Shown here one piece after another: positions 1 to 9,719 of a DNA stretch of 35,342 nt. The translations under genes were made by a program, and so were the position numbers. Within the stretch, counting starts at the first letter, position 1, and each line of letters opens with the position of its first letter. The DNA is taken from the NCBI GenBank assembly GCA_023254355.1, contig JALRLR010000004.1:1-35342 (forward strand), read 5' to 3'. The notes under the pieces were generated by a model. That model was given only the letters and a program-made list of their open reading frames with translations. It did no database searches and was not told where the DNA came from. The stretch comes from Candidatus Poseidonia sp. (GTDB taxonomy: Archaea > Thermoplasmatota > Poseidoniia > Poseidoniales > Poseidoniaceae).

Positions 1-67
1 AAACCCCTTCGCCTCGGGCATAATCAATCTGCAATTTTCCGCTACAATCATCGCATTCGTGTTTCAT
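1..67 (-). CDS. tfb: Transcription initiation factor B (TFB/TFIIB-like), N-terminal zinc ribbon, truncated by window edge
   Basis: Reverse complement from ATG at 67 reads MKHECDDCSGKLQIDYARGEGV..., matching the CxxC...DYxRGExV(C) start of archaeal TFB zinc ribbons; AAGGAG Shine-Dalgarno at 76-81 with 8-nt spacing. Confidence 0.6.
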   Translation of the reverse strand, partial: MKHECDDCSGKLQIDYARGEGV

Positions 68-100
68 TTTCTCAACTCCTTAGGTACATGAACCGCCAGC

Positions 101-109
101 CTATATAAA
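101..109 (-). promoter_or_regulatory. TATA-box-like element TTTATATAG upstream of the TFB-like gene
   Basis: ctatataaa on + strand, ~25 nt upstream of the expected transcript start in front of the SD/ATG at 81-65. Confidence 0.55.
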
Positions 110-135
110 CATGAGGCTTTTATCGACCTCATGTT
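108..135. repeat. Perfect 9-bp inverted repeat AACATGAGG-N10-CCTCATGTT abutting the TATA element
   Basis: Arms 108-116 and 127-135, loop 117-126. Confidence 0.8.
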
Positions 136-375
136 CCAGATTGCCAGATTCATGATTAGGTCTTGTTCAATAACCTTTTTAAGTGTTTGGTATATTTGCC
201 AACACCACATTCGCTGTCTATGAGGATGAAATCGGAACATCCCTCAAGGCCATTGAGATTGGTTATTGCTTCGCGACCCTATTTGAATGCATGGGCTTTC
301 ACCGCGAATCTGTAAGTCTCGCTCAGCGTAAGTTCAAGAAGTGTGGGACGGGTTTCTCAAAACAGGGACGCCGAA

Positions 376-3300
376 ATGAACTCGGAAATCACCATCACGT
401 CGGAATACACGCCCGCTGGTCGCGGCATGCCGGCGTGGTTGTTTGATGCGTTGGCCACGACCTCTGCACCCAACGTGCTTGTCCTCCACCCAACCGAACT
501 CCATCGCCAACAAACGCTTGAACGCCTTCAGGAGCGTGGGGCCTCCCCTTCGCCCAACCAACACCTCACGCTCAACCGTCTTGTCCGTTTGCTCCACACC
601 GATCTTCGTTTACCGGTTCTTCTTGACGACGATGCGTCCAACTTCATGGCCGTCCACGCCCGCTGTGTTGCAGCTGCCGAGGAAGGGCGGTTTCCCTTTC
701 TCCACGTACCCGGCGTGGGGGCGTGGTCCATGACGAAGACCCAACGGCTCCACCGCCTCCACGGCGAACTGATGAACCTTCGACGACCGTTTGATTGGGA
801 CAACGAACCCGGCGTTTCCGTCTTTCACGAACTCTTGTTGACTCACCAGCGTCAGGTGGGGGGTACCTTGCCCCCCCTTGTGTTGCGGTCGGTGGTGGAA
901 GCGCTTTCAACGGCGGAGGTTCCGCCGTTTCACATCAGCAACATCGACGGCCTCGTCTTGCTGGACATGGCCCCCGATTTTTCCGAACTTGAACAGGATT
1001 TACTCCTCACTCTGGCCGCCTTTAAGCCGGTTCACCAGCTCCTCTGCCCGGGTTCCTTCCGTCTCGGCCATCACGGGGCGTATCTGATTGATGAGCCACC
1101 GTGCACCACCGAGACCCTTCCAACATGGCTTCCGCCACACGATGTGTGGACGGCAGAAAACGACGGATGGCGAAGCGATGTTGGGGCGGAAAAGGCCACT
1201 TCGATCACCCGAATCACGGTTGACGACCGTGCGGACATTCCCTTTGCTACGCAGGTGCTGTTAAGCGAGTTCATGCGGGGTGGAAACGGAACGGTTCTGG
1301 TGATTGATGCCGCCGCTCGTGAACGTGAAGCGTTGTGGACCAAAGCCTTGGGACAACTTGGCATCGCTCGGGGGGGTTTGGCGACCACGCTCGATCAACA
1401 ACCCACGCATCACGCCATCATGGCAGCGGCGCGCCTTGCTCAAGGCATGTCAGCGTGGTCGTTGACTTCCTTGCAGCACCTGGCCACTTCGGCGACCCTC
1501 CCGCTCAACGACGACCTCTTTCCTAACCTCACGCATCCTGAACACGCCGATTGGCGCCCTCGTCCCGACCAATCCGTGCTCGAAGACATCGCCCGCCAAT
1601 TCCACGTGCTTGGCGGACCGGGGGCCATCGCTCGGTGGTTAGGGGTCCTTGCCTCGGCCCACCCCAACTTTGCTGACCGCAACCCGCAAGCCAAACGCCA
1701 ATCGCTTGAGGAGACGCAATGGTGGCTTTCGTGCCTCCTCCGCGTGTGGTCTCCACTTCTCTCTCCAGAAGACCGCCATCTGCTCTCGGCCCTTCCCGTT
1801 GGCTGCAGTTCTGGCGTTGCCCTTCCGTTGCCCGAGGCGGTTGCCGATGGCCCAGCATGGTTGGCCTGGTTGGTCCAGGCCTTGGACCTCAACCGATTGG
1901 CCCAACGGCGCGCACCGGGGGACGGTGGCTTTGGCGCCGTCCAGAGGTTGCTCGACGCGCTCAACGACGTGCTTGCTCACCTTCGCCAGTGCAAGTTGAC
2001 CCCCCCGTCCTCGGGGCGCGAGTTTGTCGAACTTCTGGACCACCTTGGGTCCTCCACTCAAGTCCCCCACCAGGCCGCAACCACCCGAAACGTGCAGGTC
2101 GTCACGCCCGAGGACGCCCTTGGTTGCGAAGCCGACTTGGTCGTGTTGGCCGGCGTTGACGTCGATGCGTGGGGGATGCGAACCCCCGTCGTTCCGTGGT
2201 TGGACGCCCATGCTCAAGTTCGATTGGGCATCTTCCAATCGGACCGGGCGGTCCGCCAAGGGCGCCATCATCTGCGTCACCTCCTCAATGCCGCTCCTTC
2301 GGTGGTGGTGTTTGATTCAACTCCCGAAGAAGGTGGTGGTCCCAGTGCGCCCTTGGCTGAATGGTTGAGCGATGTTCGCCGCAGCAACGAATGGAGTGAC
2401 ATGCGTCAACCTCCTGCCTTCCTGCCAGAGGCGGCGTATCAAGGCGAAAGCATTCATCGGCGATTTCAATGGGTGGTTCGCGAGACGGGTCACGGAAGTT
2501 GGTTGAAACCGTTGCCAACGGTCTTCATCAACGAAGGTGACGTCGCTCATCGGCGCCATCAAGGCTTTGCGCCGGCTGACCGAAGGCAGCAACTCGGACG
2601 CGATGTTCACGCTTTGTTGCCGTTTGAAGCGGCCATCAACAATCCCTTGTCGGTGGTGGACGGCTTCGAGAGCGCCGTTCACGCCGATCGGTACCGAAGG
2701 CAGCCCACTCACCGAGATTTGGCGGATGGACAAACGCTCGCATGGGACACTCGTGAACAATTGTTGAGCACGGATGCAGTGGTGTTGCGTCCAACCAAAG
2801 CCTCGCTAGGGGCTCCAGGGGTGCTTGCTGGGCAATGGCCTCATTTGGGTCACCGTGACGGGGGTCCGGTTTCCCTTGCGGTCGACCCAAGGCCGCTCCC
2901 CCCCTACACCGTGGAAGGCCTCCACCTTTCGCAGCGTTTCGGGTCCCAAGGTGCGCCTTACGAACGGCGGAGTTGGTCCCCGAGCCGTCTCGAAGCATGG
3001 CTCAAATGCCCACGCCAAGCTTGGGTGAAGCAGGTGTTGTCGGCGGATGACGGTGAAGAGGCCGAGGCCGAAGACATCGACGTTCGCGTCCGAGGACAGA
3101 TCCTTCACGACACCGAAGCCGCCCTGCTCGCCGGCCACGGGGTTCCCGTTGGAGGGGAAATGACCGAAGGGATTCAACCTCTTCACCGTGGCCCGATGGG
3201 GCAAGCCGATCACGCTTGGACCACCGTTCTGACCTTTTTGCAAAACGAGGTCCCTTGGCTAGGCCGCCACAACGCCGTTTCCATCCATCGCACACGTGAC

Positions 3301-4107
3301 CTCATCGACGCCACGCCCGAGGCTTGGCAGGCCCTGCTCGAGGGCGAGGTTGACCTCCCTCCAAGCGGCCGGCTGGCGAGGATGCTTGATGCGGACATGA
3401 TGTTGAGCAGCGCTTGCCCCGTTGCCGTTGAGTGGTCACCTCGAACCGATGAGGAGCGCTTCATTCACCTCGTCGCACCGGGGGCCCCTGAAAGCGGTTT
3501 CAATTTCTTCGGTTACGCCGACCGTGTTGACGTCGTGGCCCTGACCGCCGCCCAGCACGAGGCGTTGACCGAACAAGGCGTGATTGGGCCGGCCTCGCAC
3601 GACACACCCTATCCCCTTGACGGCACGCCTCGGACCGCTCAGCGTTTGGTCGTTCTTCGTGACCTCAAATCCGTCACGGGTCCTTCACCGAAGTACGCCG
3701 GATTGCGACACACACGATGCCTGTTTGAAGACCTGCAATTGGCCCTTTACGCTCGTGCATGGGAATTGCTTCACCCCAACGACCGTGTCGTTGGCGTGGG
3801 GGCAACCGAAATCGGCGAATACACCACCCACTACGTCGAACTTGATAGCGACTTGGAACGCTTTGACGACGAACTGGCCATTGGTGAAATCACTCGCTAT
3901 TTCCCGCTCCACTTCCCTGCACAATCCGTCGACGGCTCCCCCACCACTTCGTTCCGACGATGGATGGCAGAACGCTTGCTGGTCGCTCAGCGGGCGGTGG
4001 ACGCCGCCGCCTCCGGACAGATCAACCCAACTCCGGGTGCGCATTGCGATTACTGCGCCGTTGCCAACGCTTGCGGAGCAGCTCCCGGGGCAGGAGGTGG
4101 TGCGTGA
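376..4107 (+). CDS. AddB-like helicase/nuclease subunit (PD-(D/E)XK nuclease with 4-Cys Fe-S motif; Walker A not recognisable)
   Basis: C-terminus has WLKCPRQAW...GYADRVDVV...VVLRDLKS...EDLQLALYARAW...CDYCAVANAC: PD-(D/E)XK motifs plus a C...CX2CX5C Fe-S pattern as in AddB; ATG at 376 preferred over GTG 343. Confidence 0.8.
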   Translation: MNSEITITSEYTPAGRGMPAWLFDALATTSAPNVLVLHPTELHRQQTLERLQERGASPSPNQHLTLNRLVRLLHTDLRLPVLLDDDASNFMAVHARCVAAAEEGRFPFLHVPGVGAWSMTKTQRLHRLHGELMNLRRPFDWDNEPGVSVFHELLLTHQRQVGGTLPPLVLRSVVEALSTAEVPPFHISNIDGLVLLDMAPDFSELEQDLLLTLAAFKPVHQLLCPGSFRLGHHGAYLIDEPPCTTETLPTWLPPHDVWTAENDGWRSDVGAEKATSITRITVDDRADIPFATQVLLSEFMRGGNGTVLVIDAAAREREALWTKALGQLGIARGGLATTLDQQPTHHAIMAAARLAQGMSAWSLTSLQHLATSATLPLNDDLFPNLTHPEHADWRPRPDQSVLEDIARQFHVLGGPGAIARWLGVLASAHPNFADRNPQAKRQSLEETQWWLSCLLRVWSPLLSPEDRHLLSALPVGCSSGVALPLPEAVADGPAWLAWLVQALDLNRLAQRRAPGDGGFGAVQRLLDALNDVLAHLRQCKLTPPSSGREFVELLDHLGSSTQVPHQAATTRNVQVVTPEDALGCEADLVVLAGVDVDAWGMRTPVVPWLDAHAQVRLGIFQSDRAVRQGRHHLRHLLNAAPSVVVFDSTPEEGGGPSAPLAEWLSDVRRSNEWSDMRQPPAFLPEAAYQGESIHRRFQWVVRETGHGSWLKPLPTVFINEGDVAHRRHQGFAPADRRQQLGRDVHALLPFEAAINNPLSVVDGFESAVHADRYRRQPTHRDLADGQTLAWDTREQLLSTDAVVLRPTKASLGAPGVLAGQWPHLGHRDGGPVSLAVDPRPLPPYTVEGLHLSQRFGSQGAPYERRSWSPSRLEAWLKCPRQAWVKQVLSADDGEEAEAEDIDVRVRGQILHDTEAALLAGHGVPVGGEMTEGIQPLHRGPMGQADHAWTTVLTFLQNEVPWLGRHNAVSIHRTRDLIDATPEAWQALLEGEVDLPPSGRLARMLDADMMLSSACPVAVEWSPRTDEERFIHLVAPGAPESGFNFFGYADRVDVVALTAAQHEALTEQGVIGPASHDTPYPLDGTPRTAQRLVVLRDLKSVTGPSPKYAGLRHTRCLFEDLQLALYARAWELLHPNDRVVGVGATEIGEYTTHYVELDSDLERFDDELAIGEITRYFPLHFPAQSVDGSPTTSFRRWMAERLLVAQRAVDAAASGQINPTPGAHCDYCAVANACGAAPGAGGGA

Positions 4108-7100
4108 TGATTCGATTCAACACAAGTCAACGACTCGGCCTTGACTTGGACCGTCACATTGCGTTGGACGCCGGTGCAGGAACCGGGAAAACCACCGTCA
4201 TGGCCGAACGCTACGTTCAGCATTTGATGGCCAGCGAACAGCGGGCCACGCACGTCACACCAACGGGGCCCCGCACCCCGCTCACCGGCCACGGCGCCTT
4301 GCGGGCACCGAAGCGAGAGCGAACCCAATTGGAAGCGTGGCCCGGACTGCTTCCAAGTGAAGTGGTCGCCATCACCTTTACTCGAAAATCCGCTGGGGAG
4401 CTGAAAGCCCGCATCCGCCATCGCCTTTCTCAAACGCGGGACACGCCCCCGGGCGCCGACGAGGAAGGGGTGTTTGATCCACGCTTGCGGCAGTCGGGTG
4501 ATGTGGAGATGCTCCTCTCAGCGCTCGACGAGGCCCCAATTTCCACCATCGACGCCTTCCTCAATCAACTCGTCCAGCCCTACATCGATTTGGTGGCGTT
4601 GTACCCTTCCAATCAGCAAGTGGCCGAGGAGCGGGCGCCGCTGATGGTCAGCGACACGTTGCACGCTGTTTGGCGCATTCGATCTGCCGACGACGCACGG
4701 GAGGCGGGGGTGCTCAACCATCACGACGCGTTCTTGGAGGCGAGAACCCGGTTGGTGACTCGATTGGGGGGTCAGGACCAAGCGGAGGTGGTCCTCAACG
4801 GGTTGCTGTCTCGCTCGTTGTTCGTTGAACAATCTCATCGTTCCATGATTCAAGAGGCACAGGCGCTGGGGTTGTCTTGGAACGGACGAGGGCCCGTTCC
4901 CGTAACGGTCCTCTTGAACACCATTGCCGAACCGGTGGCCGATCTTCTGCCGGCGTTCATGGAGGACGTCAGCACTCGAGTTTTGGCGTGGTTGGACGAG
5001 TTTGCCCCCTATCACATGGTTTGCGTTCATCCCGCCGAGACCGAGACCCATCTCACGCGTTACAATCATCTGCGTCGTTTGCTGACGGGTCCGCGCCCCA
5101 CCCAACCAGGCGAACAACTCTCCTGGATGTGGCAACTCTTCCTCGGTTTGGCGACGTCCTCTGGTTTGGTGAAACCCACCTGCAAATTCTTCCCCAACAA
5201 CCACCTTCCCAGCGGCGACGATTGGCCTTCGGGTCTGCTCACCAAATCCAACGTCCGTGGCATGCCTGGCACGGAGAAAAACGAGTTGTACCAACGTGCT
5301 GCCAACCGATTGCCCGGTATCTTGGAGCGTTTGGACTCGGCCGAGGGGACGCTCATTCGTTTGCTGGCTCAGTCGGCGTTCCTGCTCGCGCCCGGAACGG
5401 GTTTTGACGGCATGCCGTTGGATTGTCCGCTTCGGCTGGACCCGCTCGAATCGCCGCTCCCGCTGGAGCCCGGTGAGCGGGACATGTACGTCACGGCATC
5501 GTTGCAGACCGAAGTGTTGAGCGATTTGATGGTCATGCACACGGCGCTTCGCCAAATCCTGGCCCGAAGAAAATCGCTGGACGGCATGCATGACTTCGAT
5601 GACATGCAACGGTTCGCAGCGGATCTCCTGTTGGCTCGTTGCCCCGATGTCTGCCGCCATCGCTACCCGCCCGATGTCATCGATGTTCTGGACGCTGCAG
5701 GAGAGGAGCCGTGGAGCGATGTTCACATCGCTCGCGCCCTGACCATGCTGAACGACCGGCCGGTGTTGCGTGAAGACCTGCAGCGGCGCTTTTCCATCCT
5801 CAGCGATTTACGCCGGCAGTTCCGGGCCTTCATCATCGATGAATACCAAGACACGAACCCCTCTCATTATCGCCTCCTTGCTCGTCTTTGGGGACGGAGG
5901 ACTCGCCGTGAAGGCGACCCCGAACGGCCTCTTGGGCCGTGGGACCCAACGGTCTGTATCGTGGGCGACATGAAGCAGAGCATCTACCGCTTCCGTCAGG
6001 CAGAAGTTTCCGTGATGCGTCGGGCCGTGGCTGCCATCCGAGCGTTCAACGCCCTCGAAGTCAACGATGAGCGTTTGGACCATCTTCGCGCCCCGGGGTG
6101 TGGTCGTGACCCTCGGCCCGTCGGGGCCGGAGGCGAAGGAGGCTCGTTTTCAAATCTGCACGACGGCGCCGTTTCAGCCCCCCATGAACACGTCCCGTTC
6201 GACCGGGAAGACGACCCGTCGCTGCCCACCATCGAAGGGGACCGTCGACAACGACGCTCTGAAGGCCACGTTGACCTCACCTCCAACCATCGAACCCGCC
6301 ACGATTTGATGAGGACGATGAACGACCTCTTTGACGAGGTGTTCCATCCACGTCACCACGAACTCCCCGGTGATTGGCACGCTGAGGCTCAACGCTTGCG
6401 TCCGGCTCGCGACAACGATGAACCGGGCGTCCTGGAGTGGTTGCTGCCCGTGCCGGGGACCGTCACAAACGCTCCATCGGACCTCGAAGAAGCGGTGGAG
6501 ACCTTCGAAGACCCCTCGGCCAGCGCCGTGGAGCGTGAACACGAACTGATCGCCGACCGTTTGCAAGCTCTGCTTCGCCATGCTCCCACGCGGGTGTGGT
6601 CCTCCACAACGGCCGGTTGGGTCACGGTGAACGAAACGGGTCCAGAAGTTCGACCCAACGACATCATGATTCTCGTGAACTCGAGGAAGCACCTCCCCGA
6701 CCTCGTCCGAAGGCTCCGTGGACGAAACATTCCCGTGATGGCGGACCGGCAGGGTTGGTTGCTCCAGCAACCCGTCGTTCAGCCGCTGATGGCGCTGCTG
6801 GGTTTGATGGCCCGCCCGTCGATGCGAAAAGCCGCGTTTGAGTTGGCTCGCTCGCCGGTGGTCGGCATGACCGAGCGACAAGTTCACGATTTGCTGGTTG
6901 ACCTCCCGGTGGGCCACAACGTGTGGCCTGCTTTGATGGGGAATGCACCCACCGAAGCGGTGGGCCAACATCTGGCCACGCTCCACCAATTGATTGAATG
7001 GGGAGCGGTGTACGATGCGTTTGACGCCGTGTTGGACCACTCCGACCTGTTGGTGGCTTATCCCGACGATGCCCAACGACAATTCGCCGAAGCGTGGGTC

Positions 7101-9023
7101 ACCCTTCTCCATGGCATCGGCGAAGAAACGGGTCACGACGTGGCGGCCATGCACCGCCGAATGGTGGATATTCACGGTCTTGGCTCAAGCGGTCCTCAAG
7201 CCATCGCCAAGGCCGACCCTAATTCGGTCCAAATCATGACCATTCACGGCTCAAAGGGGCTCCAAGCCCCCGTTGTGGTGGTCTCCGGATTGTTTTCAGC
7301 GGGCATGGCCGACGCCAGCATGGCGGTTCAAGACAACATTTTGGTGACGCCTCAAATCGTGGCGGGACGAATTCAACCTTGGCGAGCCCGCGACCGACCA
7401 AAGGACGGCCTCTGGTCCTTTGCAGCGGAGATGAACAAAGCGCAAGACAAAGCCGAACTGCGACGAAAATTCTACGTCGCGCTCACCCGTGTCAAGGACC
7501 GTCTTATCCTCACGGGGTCTCCGGGCAAGCAGTTCACGTTCGACGAGGTTTCGGGACGCTTGTCCGTGCGCCTTCAACCCGACCCCCGAACGATGGGACG
7601 GATGCTCATCGAGGGGTTGCGACGCGCTTCGTGGTGCGCCGAAGACGCGAATTCACCTTGGCTGTTGGACGGCGAGGTCGATGCTCCCGACCTCCCACCG
7701 TTTTCCGTTCAAGCCACCCAAACAGCGCTGGACCCCGCCACCCTGCTGACCGCTGCACCGTTGGGTCAGGATGGTGTGCCTGGCCTCCGCCTTTACCACC
7801 ACCCGCTTTGCTTCGATCACGTGACCGTCCCTTCGGCCCAGCGAACGGCGAGGATGATTGAGGCCCATTTGGACCACGGTCCAACCCGTGAAGTCGCCAC
7901 TTCGACTCCGCTCTCGGTTGACCAAGCCATCAAAGGAGCCGCCCATCACTTGGACAGCACCCATGCCTGCCAACGACGCTACTGGCTGGAACACGTCAAA
8001 GGTTGGCCAACCGAACCGTTCGTCCTTCCCTCCACCTCCTCGGTGCCGACCGAAGAGCGTCGCTGGCCAGAACCCACGGAATTTGGGTTGATGATGCACC
8101 GCATCCTTGAGATTGGTCTGCGAAACCCGCTCAACAAACACAGCAGCACACCCATGCTCGAACCGTCCTGGTTGCACCCTTCCGAGGACGACTTGGCATC
8201 AAGCACCACCGTGGCGCGTGTGCTCGAGGAGTTTGGTTACGGTAGAGAACAGGACGCAGGCCGTTCAGCGGCCCACTTGCGTGACCGCTTGGTCCATTTG
8301 GGCGGCCTCATCGACGAAGGTTTGCTCGGTCGCTGGGTGTCGGGTGAAACGCATCATGGCTGGACGGTGGAAGCGGTTCGAACCGAATTGCCGTTCTTCC
8401 ACCGGGAACGGTTGGAAGTGGACAGCGAGGCCTTCCACGTTTCCGAACATGGTCACGCCGACCCACCCTCCGTTACCACCTCGGTGACGATGGATTTCAG
8501 CGGACGAGCCGACTTGGTGTTGGCCCTATCGGACCAAAACGGCCAGGGCGCGTTGCAAGTGGTTGATTTGAAGACCAAAGGATGCCTTGCTTCGTTTGAT
8601 CCCTCATCGCCTGCCGACGGTCACGCCTTACAGGCCGTTCCGCCCACCCGTCTCGAGGTGGCGCCCGCCTCACCGGCTGAGGAAACCATCCTGCAGGAAC
8701 ACCGATTGCAGTTAACGTTGTATTCCATGGCCCTCGAGGCCATGGAAGCCACCAAACCCGAGGGTGAGCGGCGACATGTCCTCCCACCTGCGCTGTTGCT
8801 CGGTGCGAACGGCCGAATCGTGCAACTTGACGATGAGGATTTCAATCAGGCAAAAGAGGACCTTCGCCGTCATCTTCAGTGGCGCTCAGCGGTTCACTTG
8901 AACCCCACCTTGCCCGAACCGCAACGGCTCCCGTCCGGAACGACAACCTGTCAGCAGTGCCCGTTTTATCGCGGCGACCTCCGTCGATGCGGGCCGCAGG
9001 GCGAGCCGCTTGGATTCATGTGA
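4107..9023 (+). CDS. AddA/RecB-like UvrD-family ATP-dependent helicase with C-terminal PD-(D/E)XK nuclease
   Basis: Walker A ALDAGAGTGKTTVMAERYV; AITFTRKSAGELKARI; FIIDEYQDTNPSHY; CIVGDMKQSIYRFRQAE; VQIMTIHGSKGLQAPVVVVSG; FYVALTRVKDRLILTG; nuclease GRADLVLAL...LQVVDLKTKG...LQLTLYSMAL. ATG overlaps the upstream stop by 1 nt, with GGAGGT SD at 4093. Confidence 0.92.
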   Translation: MIRFNTSQRLGLDLDRHIALDAGAGTGKTTVMAERYVQHLMASEQRATHVTPTGPRTPLTGHGALRAPKRERTQLEAWPGLLPSEVVAITFTRKSAGELKARIRHRLSQTRDTPPGADEEGVFDPRLRQSGDVEMLLSALDEAPISTIDAFLNQLVQPYIDLVALYPSNQQVAEERAPLMVSDTLHAVWRIRSADDAREAGVLNHHDAFLEARTRLVTRLGGQDQAEVVLNGLLSRSLFVEQSHRSMIQEAQALGLSWNGRGPVPVTVLLNTIAEPVADLLPAFMEDVSTRVLAWLDEFAPYHMVCVHPAETETHLTRYNHLRRLLTGPRPTQPGEQLSWMWQLFLGLATSSGLVKPTCKFFPNNHLPSGDDWPSGLLTKSNVRGMPGTEKNELYQRAANRLPGILERLDSAEGTLIRLLAQSAFLLAPGTGFDGMPLDCPLRLDPLESPLPLEPGERDMYVTASLQTEVLSDLMVMHTALRQILARRKSLDGMHDFDDMQRFAADLLLARCPDVCRHRYPPDVIDVLDAAGEEPWSDVHIARALTMLNDRPVLREDLQRRFSILSDLRRQFRAFIIDEYQDTNPSHYRLLARLWGRRTRREGDPERPLGPWDPTVCIVGDMKQSIYRFRQAEVSVMRRAVAAIRAFNALEVNDERLDHLRAPGCGRDPRPVGAGGEGGSFSNLHDGAVSAPHEHVPFDREDDPSLPTIEGDRRQRRSEGHVDLTSNHRTRHDLMRTMNDLFDEVFHPRHHELPGDWHAEAQRLRPARDNDEPGVLEWLLPVPGTVTNAPSDLEEAVETFEDPSASAVEREHELIADRLQALLRHAPTRVWSSTTAGWVTVNETGPEVRPNDIMILVNSRKHLPDLVRRLRGRNIPVMADRQGWLLQQPVVQPLMALLGLMARPSMRKAAFELARSPVVGMTERQVHDLLVDLPVGHNVWPALMGNAPTEAVGQHLATLHQLIEWGAVYDAFDAVLDHSDLLVAYPDDAQRQFAEAWVTLLHGIGEETGHDVAAMHRRMVDIHGLGSSGPQAIAKADPNSVQIMTIHGSKGLQAPVVVVSGLFSAGMADASMAVQDNILVTPQIVAGRIQPWRARDRPKDGLWSFAAEMNKAQDKAELRRKFYVALTRVKDRLILTGSPGKQFTFDEVSGRLSVRLQPDPRTMGRMLIEGLRRASWCAEDANSPWLLDGEVDAPDLPPFSVQATQTALDPATLLTAAPLGQDGVPGLRLYHHPLCFDHVTVPSAQRTARMIEAHLDHGPTREVATSTPLSVDQAIKGAAHHLDSTHACQRRYWLEHVKGWPTEPFVLPSTSSVPTEERRWPEPTEFGLMMHRILEIGLRNPLNKHSSTPMLEPSWLHPSEDDLASSTTVARVLEEFGYGREQDAGRSAAHLRDRLVHLGGLIDEGLLGRWVSGETHHGWTVEAVRTELPFFHRERLEVDSEAFHVSEHGHADPPSVTTSVTMDFSGRADLVLALSDQNGQGALQVVDLKTKGCLASFDPSSPADGHALQAVPPTRLEVAPASPAEETILQEHRLQLTLYSMALEAMEATKPEGERRHVLPPALLLGANGRIVQLDDEDFNQAKEDLRRHLQWRSAVHLNPTLPEPQRLPSGTTTCQQCPFYRGDLRRCGPQGEPLGFM

Positions 9024-9642
9024 GGGCGGGCTTGGAAGCCGTCAAGACGAGGGTGCCGGCCCAACCTTCCTTGGCACCGACTTGTTCTGCGTGAATGTCG
9101 GTGAACCCTGCATCGGCCAACCCTTGTTTCCACGCTTCCATGCTCAAGGTGCTCATGTGGACGTGCAACGAAACGCCCCAGTCGTGGCTGGCTTCGTTCT
9201 CCAGATAATGGTCCACTCCGATGACCAGCCGTCCTCCGGGGTTCATCCATGCATCGTGGACGGTCTTGAGGAACGGAAGGGGTTCCTCAAGGTAATACAA
9301 GCACTCCATGGTGTGGACCAAGTCCACCGGGGTGGAGGGGGACCATTCGGGTAACATGGCCTCAACGTACGCTCCCGAGGGGTCAATCTCCCGTGCTTTG
9401 GCAATCATGGACGGAGCGCCGTCCATTCCCGAGGCGTGTTCGCACAACGGGTGCTGACGCAACCGCCGCACCACCCAACCGTTCCCGCATCCAATGTCAA
9501 TGGCGGTGAACGGCTGGTTCCAGCCCTCCAACAGTCGGTCGAGCATCACGTCCACGCTCGGGGTGTGGCCCCGTTCCATGCCTTCATCTCGGCCGTTGTC
9601 GGCCCATTCGCTGAACAAATCCGTCGCCGGTCGCAGGGTCAT
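9016..9642 (-). CDS. Class I SAM-dependent methyltransferase
   Basis: Motif I AIDIGCGNGWVVRRL, MDGAPSMIAKAREI, VDLVHTMECLYYLEEPLPFLK; convergent 8-nt overlap with the AddA-like gene; internal ATG at 9642 chosen as start. Confidence 0.8.
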   Translation of the reverse strand: MTLRPATDLFSEWADNGRDEGMERGHTPSVDVMLDRLLEGWNQPFTAIDIGCGNGWVVRRLRQHPLCEHASGMDGAPSMIAKAREIDPSGAYVEAMLPEWSPSTPVDLVHTMECLYYLEEPLPFLKTVHDAWMNPGGRLVIGVDHYLENEASHDWGVSLHVHMSTLSMEAWKQGLADAGFTDIHAEQVGAKEGWAGTLVLTASKPALT

Positions 9643-9719
9643 GCTGTGGGGCCCTCCTCGGTCGTCCATGAACCTGTTCACAGCGAAAGGACGATGCATG
9701 CCTTGCTCGTGGAAGGGCC

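Noticed and set aside
183-446. 87-aa plus-strand ORF upstream of addB
   Set aside because: Overlaps the addB start in another frame and shows no recognisable motif; coding potential not convincing
4518-5726. 402-aa minus-strand ORF
   Set aside because: Antisense to the AddA-like helicase; no domain features
6174-7175. 333-aa minus-strand ORF
   Set aside because: Antisense to conserved helicase region
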